A stretch of 47,352 bases of DNA from an archaeon (GTDB lineage: Archaea > Iainarchaeota > Iainarchaeia > Iainarchaeales > DTGL01). A model generated the notes under the pieces. It searched no databases and was not told where the DNA came from. It was given only the letters and a program-made list of their open reading frames with translations. Below, piece by piece: positions 9,857 to 18,330 of the stretch. The stretch covers positions 1 through 47,352 of the forward strand of contig JAPDKC010000004.1 of NCBI GenBank assembly GCA_029258755.1, written 5' to 3'. The number at the start of each line of letters is the position of its first letter. The first letter of the stretch is position 1. The translations under genes were made by a program, and so were the position numbers.

Positions 9857-10087
9857 TTATCGAAGCCCAAAAAGCTTTTTATAGCACTCTTTGCACCACA
9901 TTGAGAGCTGTACTGCTTTTTTCGGCACTACTTCAGCGGAATCCTTTTTCTTCACAAATTTCTCCTTACTTAGCACCAAAGAGTAATAATACTCGCCTCT
10001 CTTTATCGCTTTTCCGCAATAGTCGCAAACGAAACCAGCATAGCCCAAAACCCTTGTAGAGTCTGGAACCCACAAACCCTCTTTCAT
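9857..10087 (-). CDS. Small zinc-finger protein (CxxC...CxxC)
   Basis: FVCDYCGKAIKRGEYYYSLVLSKEKFVKKK...LSMWCKECYKKLFG. Start set at MKEGLWVPDS rather than the track's 10165. Confidence 0.55.
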   Translation of the reverse strand: MKEGLWVPDSTRVLGYAGFVCDYCGKAIKRGEYYYSLVLSKEKFVKKKDSAEVVPKKAVQLSMWCKECYKKLFGLR

Positions 10088-10183
10088 AATAACCACCTCA
10101 TTACCTACTGCAGGCCCATGATTTATAAATTTGTGTAATACATTTTTTCGCCTGCTGTTATACAAAATTTTAAATTAAAAATT

Positions 10184-10630
10184 ATGGAAATTTATGATAT
10201 GCCACGCAAGACAGAGCGGAAGCCAAAGAAAGATGAGATTATAGTAGTAAGGGTTCCAAAATCACATAAGGAAAAAATAAAAAGAATCGCTGGCTCGCGA
10301 GGCGTAAGCTGGTTTATAAATACCTTGATAAAAGCCCATCTAAGAACGATAGACAAGCACAGAAGTGCATATTACAGATGCGATTCTTGCAATAAAACTC
10401 TCGAAGTAAACGAGCCCTACTACTGCGAGCTTGCAAACAAGGAAAAATTCGTTGTTTCGGAAGAAAACCCGGAAGAGCTGGAAATCGAAGTAATTGATTC
10501 TATGCCTAAAAAGATTCTCTGCATGCACTGCGCAAAAAAGCAAGGCAAACTCAAGTGCTTTAAGGAACCCTTTCCAGACACCAACGAAACGTTCTTTGTA
10601 AAAGATTCCAGCAGAATTTGCAACATTTAG
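10184..10630 (+). CDS. RHH-like N-terminus plus CxxC...CxxC zinc finger protein
   Basis: VVRVPKSHKEKIKRIAGSRGVSWFINTLIKAHL then YYRCDSCNKTLEVNEPYYCELANKEKFV...LCMHCAKKQG. Confidence 0.55.
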   Translation: MEIYDMPRKTERKPKKDEIIVVRVPKSHKEKIKRIAGSRGVSWFINTLIKAHLRTIDKHRSAYYRCDSCNKTLEVNEPYYCELANKEKFVVSEENPEELEIEVIDSMPKKILCMHCAKKQGKLKCFKEPFPDTNETFFVKDSSRICNI

Positions 10631-10825
10631 CTCTCTCAACTAAGGCAAGATAATTATACTGTAGAGGCCGAAGCCGTTATAGAAAGAAAGGTAAAACCTT
10701 TTAGAGCATCTTCAGCTCACGTAACAGTGCCAAAAAAGCACATAGGAAAAACCGCTTGGATTGTAATTCTCAAAAAGACACGCCAATGGGCAGAGGATTG
10801 TCTAAAAAGAGCTAGCAAAACATAA
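10631..10825 (+). pseudogene. DUF2080-like transposon-associated small protein, no start codon
   Basis: Translation LSQLRQDNYTVEAEAVIERKVKPFRASSAHVTVPKKHIGKTAWIVILKKTRQWAEDCLKRASKT*; matches the EAVIERKVKPFGNSAHVxVPKKxIGK pattern. In frame with and immediately after the TAG of the previous gene. Confidence 0.65.
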
Positions 10826-10849
10826 TTTGGCTAAAAATAAGTATACATA

Positions 10850-10900
10850 AAAACACAAATCTCACCGGAAACGCGCTTGAGAAAGAGATTTATGTGTTTT
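10850..10900. repeat. Imperfect inverted repeat in the leader of the helicase operon
   Basis: AAAACACA-AATCTC (10850-10863) versus GAGATTTATGTGTTTT (10885-10900); 2-nt difference between arms. Confidence 0.65.
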
Positions 10901-10927
10901 GGTCTATGGAACTTCGTAAGAGAAATT

Positions 10928-13900
10928 ATGGTCAGGTATATAGTAGACAATAAAGCTGGGATTGTACAAGAGGAAAAGACTGTTTTGAACGTATTTGAAA
11001 AAAATATAGACAGGGCCCTAAAAGATGGCTTTCCATTGTCTTTGTATATCGCAGTTGGATTTTTCTTTTTTGAGGGTTTTCAGAAAATTTATCCGAAACT
11101 TAGAGAGCTTCATGAACGCGGCCTCCTTAAAAAGTTTTTCTTGATTATGGGGCCTGAAACCAGAAAAACAACCAAAGAGATTTTAGAGGCTTTAAAAAAC
11201 GATGCATCAATACTTGATAATGAAGCCTTTAATTTTATCAAAGAGTTATATGGTGAGGGCAAATTCGAGTTTAGAATATTTTTAGATAGGAATTTTCATA
11301 TAAAACTCTATATATTCGAAGTAGGCAACGATATAGAAATATGGGTTGGTTCAGCAAATCTGACAGAAGCAGGGCTTGAAGAAAATATAGAGCTGATAGT
11401 GCCTGTGGATGCACCAATATCTGAAGATAAGCAGCTGTATAAGACATTCTTCAGTGAAATATGGAAACGATCTACAGACAAAGTCGAAAAATTAAAAGTA
11501 ATAGATATAGTTAAAGAAGCTTCAGCAGAGAATTACCTTTACCTTTCCCCGCGAGAGTTTTTTGCTTATTTGCTAAAAATTCTCAAAAAAGAAAGGTTGC
11601 TTGAGAATATAGGAATAGAACTTGATTATCTTGGAAAATTTCAGAGAGCTACGATTGATCTCATAATGGACAGGATGGAGAAGTATGGAGGTTGCATTTT
11701 AGCTAATTCTGTTGGGTTGGGAAAAACAGATACTGCCTGTGCCATAATTAAATACTATATTGATAAAGGTAATAAAGTACTCCTAATTATACCGCCCATA
11801 TTAGAGAAACACTGGAAAAGGACACTGGAAAGAGTAGGGATTGATGAGAAGTATGTTACAATCCTTTCTCGTGGACTCTTGCAAAAGGCGGATTTTAATT
11901 GCGAAAAATACTCTGAATATCAGCTTATAGTAGTAGACGAAGCACATCACTTCAGAGTTTCGAAATCAGGAACAAAACAGAAATCAAATAGGAGGAAAAA
12001 TTTGGAAGAAATAACAAAAATCAATGAAAATGCACACGTACTTTTAATAACCGCAACACCCATCAATATAAGTCTTGTAGATCTTACAAGTTTGATAAAA
12101 TTGTTCGAAAGAGGTAAGTACTTATCTGCTTTCGAAGAAGAGGGAATCTCCTATTTGATAAAAGAACTGGAAAGAAAAGTTAAAAAGAAGGAGGGAATTG
12201 ATGAAAACCTGATTAAAATGGTAAGAGGAATTTCAGAAATTTTCGTGATAAGATTTGATTGGTTGGATATAATCAAACATTTCAGAGAGGATTTAATGAA
12301 AATTGCCGGAGTAAATAAAGTTGAACCGCCAGAAGTGGAAAAGGTTGAGTTTGAATACAAAAAAGAGATAGTTAATAAAGTTTTTGATAGGGTTGTCGAT
12401 TTTCTGGCAAAATTGAATTATGAGTATACGAAACTTTGGGAGGGAGAGTATAAAGAAGATAAGAATCTAATATGGTGGTATAAATGGAGATTATATAAAA
12501 GGCTTGAAAGCAGTTTATATGCTTTTAAAAGAAGTTTGGAAAAAATGAAAAAAAGAAACGAATTTTTAATTAAAATTTTTTTAAGAAAGAGCGAAAGAGT
12601 TTCTAAAACCGATCTCTTCTCGAAGGACAGGTTAGAAACAATACTCAATACCTTCAGCACGTTAAATAAAAACCAAAAAAATAAGGTAATAAGAAATATG
12701 AAGGAAGATATAAAAGAAATTGAAAAAATGCTCAAAAATGTCGAAACAGCTGAAAAAGAAGCTGGAGAGGATTCTAAACTAGAACAATTGTTGGCCATAA
12801 TAAAAAAAGAAAATAAGCCTATGCTTATTTTCTCAGAATCAAGAGATACTGTAATTTACATTTGTAAGTTTCTCAAAGAAAATGGCATTAAGAAATTTAC
12901 TTATGCTTATGGCGGTGGAATTGAAGAAGGAGAAGAATTCTATGGAGAACATATAAAAGAGCTGGATAAAGATAAAATCCAGGGGGAATTTAACGAAGGA
13001 AAATACAATATAATAGTTTCAACCGATATCCTTGCAGAGGGCATCAACTTACCTAGGGCGGATATTGTCATAAATTTCGATCTTCCGTACAACCCCGTTA
13101 AATTAATTCAAAGAGATGGAAGGGCTTTAAGATTAAACAATCCAAAGAAAATAAAAATCTATAATTTTGTCCCAGAAAAAAGTATTGATAAAGAACTGGA
13201 GCTGTTTGAAAAACTGAAAACAAGAGTGGAACTTATACTTGCTGCTGTTGGCTTGGATTTCGTTATATGGAGTGTAGAAGAAGGTAAATTGAAAAAATTT
13301 TCAGACAAACATAGAAAAAGAGCCGCTAGACTCATAAGAGAATGGAAGGAACTCCTAGCAACAAGAACTCCAGAGGAATTAAAATCCAGGATACTAACAT
13401 CTGTTTCTAAAGAGAATAAAATTTTGAAAGAGTTTGCAGAATTCTTTGGCATTTCCCGAGAAACCTTAGAAATATACAATAGAATATTCAAAAAACCAAT
13501 TTACACTTGCTTTAAAAGCGAGAAAGAAGGGTATTGGGTTGTATTTAAAAATAAAAAGAATTATTTATTTGCAGGAGAACTACAACCGACAGAGTTATTT
13601 AAAGGGGGAGCTAAGGGAAAAATAACCCGAAATGATGAGAACGCTATAGGGTCTCTGGTTAAGAAAGAGGTTGAAAAAAGAAGTTTAGAAATTCTGAAAA
13701 CACCAAAAGAAAGAGACAAAATTAGCAGAGAGATAGAAAAATTGCTGGGAAAATACCTTCCAGATATTCTACCAAGTTTTAACTCTAAAGCGTTTTCAGA
13801 AAAAGAAAAGAAAGAAATTCTCTCAAAACTTAGAAGATGTGAAAATGCTCCTTTATGGAGAGAAGAAGTTACTAAAAAAGAAGTTCGAGAACTTATATTG

Positions 13901-13972
13901 AGAAAAGTTTCAACAAAATACGAAACAGAAAAACCTCAAATAATTGCGGTGATAAAATATGTCAAAGTATGA
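10928..13972 (+). CDS. PLD-like nuclease domain fused to SNF2/DEAH helicase, defense-associated
   Basis: PLD: HIKLYIFE...WVGSANLTEAGLEENIEL. Helicase: ANSVGLGKTDTA (I), VVDEAHHFR (II), LLITATPIN (III), IIVSTDILAEGINLPRADIVINFDLPYNPVKLIQRDGRALRL (V-VI). Start placed at ATG 10928 (track start 10877 is an upstream alternative). Confidence 0.85.
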   Translation: MVRYIVDNKAGIVQEEKTVLNVFEKNIDRALKDGFPLSLYIAVGFFFFEGFQKIYPKLRELHERGLLKKFFLIMGPETRKTTKEILEALKNDASILDNEAFNFIKELYGEGKFEFRIFLDRNFHIKLYIFEVGNDIEIWVGSANLTEAGLEENIELIVPVDAPISEDKQLYKTFFSEIWKRSTDKVEKLKVIDIVKEASAENYLYLSPREFFAYLLKILKKERLLENIGIELDYLGKFQRATIDLIMDRMEKYGGCILANSVGLGKTDTACAIIKYYIDKGNKVLLIIPPILEKHWKRTLERVGIDEKYVTILSRGLLQKADFNCEKYSEYQLIVVDEAHHFRVSKSGTKQKSNRRKNLEEITKINENAHVLLITATPINISLVDLTSLIKLFERGKYLSAFEEEGISYLIKELERKVKKKEGIDENLIKMVRGISEIFVIRFDWLDIIKHFREDLMKIAGVNKVEPPEVEKVEFEYKKEIVNKVFDRVVDFLAKLNYEYTKLWEGEYKEDKNLIWWYKWRLYKRLESSLYAFKRSLEKMKKRNEFLIKIFLRKSERVSKTDLFSKDRLETILNTFSTLNKNQKNKVIRNMKEDIKEIEKMLKNVETAEKEAGEDSKLEQLLAIIKKENKPMLIFSESRDTVIYICKFLKENGIKKFTYAYGGGIEEGEEFYGEHIKELDKDKIQGEFNEGKYNIIVSTDILAEGINLPRADIVINFDLPYNPVKLIQRDGRALRLNNPKKIKIYNFVPEKSIDKELELFEKLKTRVELILAAVGLDFVIWSVEEGKLKKFSDKHRKRAARLIREWKELLATRTPEELKSRILTSVSKENKILKEFAEFFGISRETLEIYNRIFKKPIYTCFKSEKEGYWVVFKNKKNYLFAGELQPTELFKGGAKGKITRNDENAIGSLVKKEVEKRSLEILKTPKERDKISREIEKLLGKYLPDILPSFNSKAFSEKEKKEILSKLRRCENAPLWREEVTKKEVRELILRKVSTKYETEKPQIIAVIKYVKV

Positions 13973-16900
13973 TCTTGAATTTCTCAAAGAGAAAGGTTTC
14001 TTTAAAGAAATTGTAAAAGATGAAATAGATGGAAAGACTGTGTTTTTAGACCCAAAAACCTCTTTTGCATACGTAGAAGTTGACAATTCTTCGCAAGTAG
14101 AAGAATTCAAAAAGAAAATCCTTAAAAAATTTGAGAGTGTTTATTACATCTGGTTTTGGATTCCAAACGAAACTAAACTAAAATTTTTTAGAAAAATAGG
14201 TGGAATTAAGTGGTTTTGGTTTTCCCCACGAAAAGAAAGGAAGGAAACTAAGAAGAGCAAAAAGGAAAACTTAGGAAAATTTTCAGCTAAAAATATAAAT
14301 ATTCTTTTCGATACCAAAGACATTGTAAATCGTTTTTACAATGAGTTATGGAAAATAAGAATAAAAATGGCTAAAAGCATTAGAGAGTTGAAAGATGAAG
14401 GAAATAAGCTCTTTGTGGCCCAAAAATTCATAGACCGACTAATTTTCTTTTATTTTGTTTCTCAGTTAGGCTTAATAAAAATTAGATATAGAGGAAACGA
14501 AATAAAACTAACAAAAGAGAAAACTAGAAAATTCATGGAAGATATTGGCAAATATCTTAAAAATGATAGCAAGATTCTCGAATTCTTCAATAATATTTTT
14601 TTCAATGTTCTTGCCAAGGTTAATGAGTTAGGTTGGGCGGCCCATTCATTTACCATAGCAGGAGATTATATTGAAGTGAAAGGTCCTGCTTTAGATGGAG
14701 GCCTCTTCAAAGAAGATTGTTTTGAAGGTAAGAAAGAAGGGGAAATCAAAATAAAGCACATTGGTGAGCTAATCCAATTTTTAAACCGGTATAACTGGAT
14801 TGTAGGCGAAGAACTACCTGACGAAGATAGAATAGGCGATCTAACACCAGAGGTTATTGGACATATTTATGAAAAATTGGTTGTTTCTTTAGAACAGATG
14901 GGAGAAACCTTAAAGAAAATTAATCTTAACAAATTCTCAGTAACAAAAAAAGGTTTGAAAGCGGGAAGAAAGAGAATAGGGGCTTATTACACACCTGAAG
15001 AGATTACGAACTACATTTCGAAAAATACAATTTTCCCATTCATAAAAGACAGATTAGAAGAAAGGTTTGGACAAAAAGGAAGAGCTTTCTTCGAAAAAGA
15101 ATCTGAAAAATACATCTTTCACAAAGGAAAGAAAAGATATTCTCCAGAAGAATTAAAAATAATAAAATACCTTTATTTTGAAATTTTAACTAAACTCAAA
15201 ATTTGCGATAATGCTTGCGGCTCTGGCAGTTTTTTGATTGCTGCGGGCGATATTTTACTCAGATTGTATAGCAGAGTTTTGAAGATCCTAGAAGAAAACC
15301 TCCCTGAAGACAAAGATGTAAAGAATGTTTTAGAAAAAATAAGAAGATCTCCGAGTAGAAATTACTATGTCGTGAGAGAAATTATTGTAAACAATTTATA
15401 CGGCGTAGATATAATGAAGGGTGCTGTTGATATAGCGAGATTAAGATTGTGGCTTTGGTTAATTTCTCAAGTTAAATCAGAAGAAATAGAAGGAAAAAGA
15501 TTGGAAACCTTGCCAAACTTGGATTTTAACATAATGTGTGGAAATTCTTTAGTAGGTTTTATGGATATAGAAGATATTGATTTTATAGATAAACAGAAGA
15601 CACTTTCTGCTTGGCTAGGAGACAATAAAATAGAATGGTTAAAAAGCCTAGCAAAGAAAAAGCAAGAATTTAAGAAAATGCCTATAAACGAGACTCAAAA
15701 ATTTAGAGAAAAATTGGAGAAAGAACTAAATGAAGCAAGGAAAGTTTTGAATGAAGAGTTTTATAACAGGTTAAAAGCCAAAGGAATTAAAATTTCTTGG
15801 GGAGAATTTTTGAAATTAAAACCATTTCACTGGGGCTTTGAGTTTTACGAAGTGTTTGATTTAGAGAAGCCAAAGGAAGAAAGGGGTTTTGATGTGATAA
15901 TTGGGAATCCTCCACACGGCGCAAAAGTTTCTGATATTGAAAAAAAATTGTGGCGTAGCTTTTATAAATTAAAAGAGAGGGGATTAGACAGCGCTAAAAC
16001 ATTTATTGAAAGGAGTCTCTTATTACTTCGTCTAAATGCCTCCTTAGCACTTGTAATACCAAAACCTTCAACTTACTCCTATTCATGGGAAGACTTTAGG
16101 AAGTTCGCTAGAACATATAGAATTACTCATTGTATTGACTTAGGCAAAGCTTTTGAGGATGTAAAACATGAACAAATAGTGATAATTTTGAGAAACAGCC
16201 AAGTAAGAGAGCGCAAATATGTTGGAGGTTATTTTGACAAAACAAAAGGTAAAATCATAGAGAGGGCTTTTATTACGTATGATATCTATCACATTTTACC
16301 ATGTAATGTTACTTCTGATGAAATCACCGTTATAAAATATTTACTTGAAAAAGATTTTATTACTCTTTCAGGTTTTGACGTTTTTAGAGGATTGCCAAGG
16401 AATCTGGCTTCTAATCGTGGAGAACCTTGTATAAGAGGTAAAGAAATTGATAGATATTATGTTTCTCAACCAAAAGATTGTGTAAAGTTAAATAAAATTG
16501 ATCAAAGAAGAGTTTTTCGGCTAAAAAAGAAAAAGGTTATTACTCAAAGAATTATTGCACACGTTACAAAGCCGATACACAGGATAATAATTATGGCATA
16601 TCCTGATGAAAAGGGATTGTTGACTTTTGAAACTGTGACTAACATAGTTCCTAAAGAGGGTCATTCCCCTAAAACCCTTTCCCTGCTCCTAAATTCTAGA
16701 TTTGTTAGTTGGTTTACTTACTTGGTTATTTACAATAAAGCAATAAGAGACATGGATTTTGATGCCTTTTTTGTTAAAAGAATTGTTATACCAAATTTAT
16801 ATAACAATACTTCTCACACGTTAGATATTTTAGCTGAATACATGCTTTTCCTCAACGCAACAGAAGAAAGAAGAATAAAAGAAAAAAAACTAATTGATTT

Positions 16901-17252
16901 CATTGATAAGCAAATAATTGACTCTTTGGTTTACGAGCTTTACTTCAAAGAAAAATTCTACGAGGAGAAACTATATGGGAAAAATGATTATATTTTGCTC
17001 AGATTAGTAGAACCATATTTGAAATCTATAAATTACGATAGGTGGAACGCATTGTATTGGAAGAAACAATTAGGAGAAAAACTAAGTGAAAGAGAAGAGA
17101 GTGAATTAGCTAAACTTGAAAAAGAAAATCTTAAAATTATTAAAGAAGTTATTGAAAAGATTAAAAAACACAAGAAAATTATAGAGTACATAGAGAAAAT
17201 AAAATCCTATCCATGGATAGAAATTGTTGAGGGTAGAAAAAATGGAAAATGA
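13959..17252 (+). CDS. Eco57I/COG1002-like DNA methyltransferase (Type IIG/PglX-like), NPPH motif IV
   Basis: CDNACGSGSFLIAAGDILL (motif I), FDVIIGNPPHGAKVS (motif IV), IGAYYTPEEITNYI (motif X-like); 1097 aa with long C-terminal TRD-like region. Confidence 0.85.
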   Translation: MSKYDLEFLKEKGFFKEIVKDEIDGKTVFLDPKTSFAYVEVDNSSQVEEFKKKILKKFESVYYIWFWIPNETKLKFFRKIGGIKWFWFSPRKERKETKKSKKENLGKFSAKNINILFDTKDIVNRFYNELWKIRIKMAKSIRELKDEGNKLFVAQKFIDRLIFFYFVSQLGLIKIRYRGNEIKLTKEKTRKFMEDIGKYLKNDSKILEFFNNIFFNVLAKVNELGWAAHSFTIAGDYIEVKGPALDGGLFKEDCFEGKKEGEIKIKHIGELIQFLNRYNWIVGEELPDEDRIGDLTPEVIGHIYEKLVVSLEQMGETLKKINLNKFSVTKKGLKAGRKRIGAYYTPEEITNYISKNTIFPFIKDRLEERFGQKGRAFFEKESEKYIFHKGKKRYSPEELKIIKYLYFEILTKLKICDNACGSGSFLIAAGDILLRLYSRVLKILEENLPEDKDVKNVLEKIRRSPSRNYYVVREIIVNNLYGVDIMKGAVDIARLRLWLWLISQVKSEEIEGKRLETLPNLDFNIMCGNSLVGFMDIEDIDFIDKQKTLSAWLGDNKIEWLKSLAKKKQEFKKMPINETQKFREKLEKELNEARKVLNEEFYNRLKAKGIKISWGEFLKLKPFHWGFEFYEVFDLEKPKEERGFDVIIGNPPHGAKVSDIEKKLWRSFYKLKERGLDSAKTFIERSLLLLRLNASLALVIPKPSTYSYSWEDFRKFARTYRITHCIDLGKAFEDVKHEQIVIILRNSQVRERKYVGGYFDKTKGKIIERAFITYDIYHILPCNVTSDEITVIKYLLEKDFITLSGFDVFRGLPRNLASNRGEPCIRGKEIDRYYVSQPKDCVKLNKIDQRRVFRLKKKKVITQRIIAHVTKPIHRIIIMAYPDEKGLLTFETVTNIVPKEGHSPKTLSLLLNSRFVSWFTYLVIYNKAIRDMDFDAFFVKRIVIPNLYNNTSHTLDILAEYMLFLNATEERRIKEKKLIDFIDKQIIDSLVYELYFKEKFYEEKLYGKNDYILLRLVEPYLKSINYDRWNALYWKKQLGEKLSEREESELAKLEKENLKIIKEVIEKIKKHKKIIEYIEKIKSYPWIEIVEGRKNGK

Positions 17253-17811
17253 AAAGTTAGATGAATTAGAGGTAATAGAAAGATATATCATTCTATTATT
17301 GGGAGTTAAAAATAAACCCATCCCTTCGCGTGAACATCTTCAAAAAGAGTTATTTATTCTCTCAAAAGCGAATCCAAAAATTTCTGAATATATTACTTTC
17401 GAAAAACATTACGAGGGACCTTATTCCATAGATGTAGACGATATCATAAAGAATCCTACGTATTATCCTGGAGCCATCTGGATTGATAAAAAAGGGCGAT
17501 GCGGGCTTACCCCTAAAGGAAAAAACATATATAATAAGATTATTAAAAAATATTCTGAAAATTTAAAATTTCAGGCTCTTATCAATTCAATGAAGATGAT
17601 TAGAAAAATATATGAAAAACTGTCTAAAGATGAACTTCTTTTCATAATGTATGCAACCTATCCAGAATACAGAGAAAAATCAAACCTTTCAGATAGATTA
17701 TTCTCTCCTACGAAAAGAAAGGAGTTAGCTGAGAAGTTATTAAAAAAAGGGGTTATTACCAAGAAAAGATACAAAGAGCTGGTAAACTATGATCAAGGTA
17801 GTTCCCGATAG
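17242..17811 (+). CDS. YwgA/DUF4065-like protein (possible antitoxin or accessory)
   Basis: ILLLGVKNKPIPSREHLQKELFIL...FEKHYEGPYSIDVDDII...LTPKGKNIYNKI pattern. Confidence 0.5.
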   Translation: MENEKLDELEVIERYIILLLGVKNKPIPSREHLQKELFILSKANPKISEYITFEKHYEGPYSIDVDDIIKNPTYYPGAIWIDKKGRCGLTPKGKNIYNKIIKKYSENLKFQALINSMKMIRKIYEKLSKDELLFIMYATYPEYREKSNLSDRLFSPTKRKELAEKLLKKGVITKKRYKELVNYDQGSSR

Positions 17812-18328
17812 CAGCTTTTACATATGTTTCATTGATGATATAAATAAACCAGAATACTTGGCAAAGATATTAATTCATGAATTTTTCACATTTGTTATTG
17901 GAGAGAAAGTTAAAAAAGAAATCATGAAATCGCCTCACTATAGTGCAATAAGAGAAATCCTTTGTAATCATACTCAATATTTTGAGTATTATAATTACGG
18001 TGAAATATTAAGGCCCTTCTTCTCACTTGATGAAATAAAAAAAGGTGAACATGAAGTTATTGCAATTTCATATATACTATACCTACACAAAAATACATTC
18101 ATAGCGATTCTCGACGATTGTGCAGGGAGAAAATTTATAGATTGTAACCTCCCCCAAATTTCCAAAAATGTAACTGGGACAGTGGGTTTCATAAAACTTT
18201 GCTATTGCAACTATCATGTCTTTTCAAAAAAAGAAACCATAACTATTTTAAATTTGATAAAAAGTTCAAGATTCAGAGTTGAAGAGGAAGTTGTGGATGA
18301 GACCTTGAAAGAAATAGAAAGGTGTTAA
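17789..18328 (+). CDS. PIN-domain protein
   Basis: VVPDSSFYICFI, KKGEHEVIAISYI, AILDDCAGRKF, TGTVGFIKL: PIN acidic residues and terminal G-T-x-G. Confidence 0.7.
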   Translation: MIKVVPDSSFYICFIDDINKPEYLAKILIHEFFTFVIGEKVKKEIMKSPHYSAIREILCNHTQYFEYYNYGEILRPFFSLDEIKKGEHEVIAISYILYLHKNTFIAILDDCAGRKFIDCNLPQISKNVTGTVGFIKLCYCNYHVFSKKETITILNLIKSSRFRVEEEVVDETLKEIERC

Positions 18329-18330
18329 AA

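Noticed and set aside
10628-10630. TAG as a pyrrolysine codon
   Set aside because: TAG ends other genes in the window and no pyl genes are visible; kept only as a checkable possibility.
12151-13491. Minus-strand ORFs within the helicase (12151-12360, 12418-12798, 13159-13491)
   Set aside because: Ser/Phe/Leu-rich reverse frames of Lys/Glu-rich coding sequence, a common artefact.
10928-17252. Calling the helicase/methyltransferase pair DISARM or BREX
   Set aside because: PLD and SNF2-like domains plus a methyltransferase overlap in theme, but no DrmA/DrmB (DUF1998), PglZ, BrxC or BrxL candidates are visible, and PLD is fused to the helicase.
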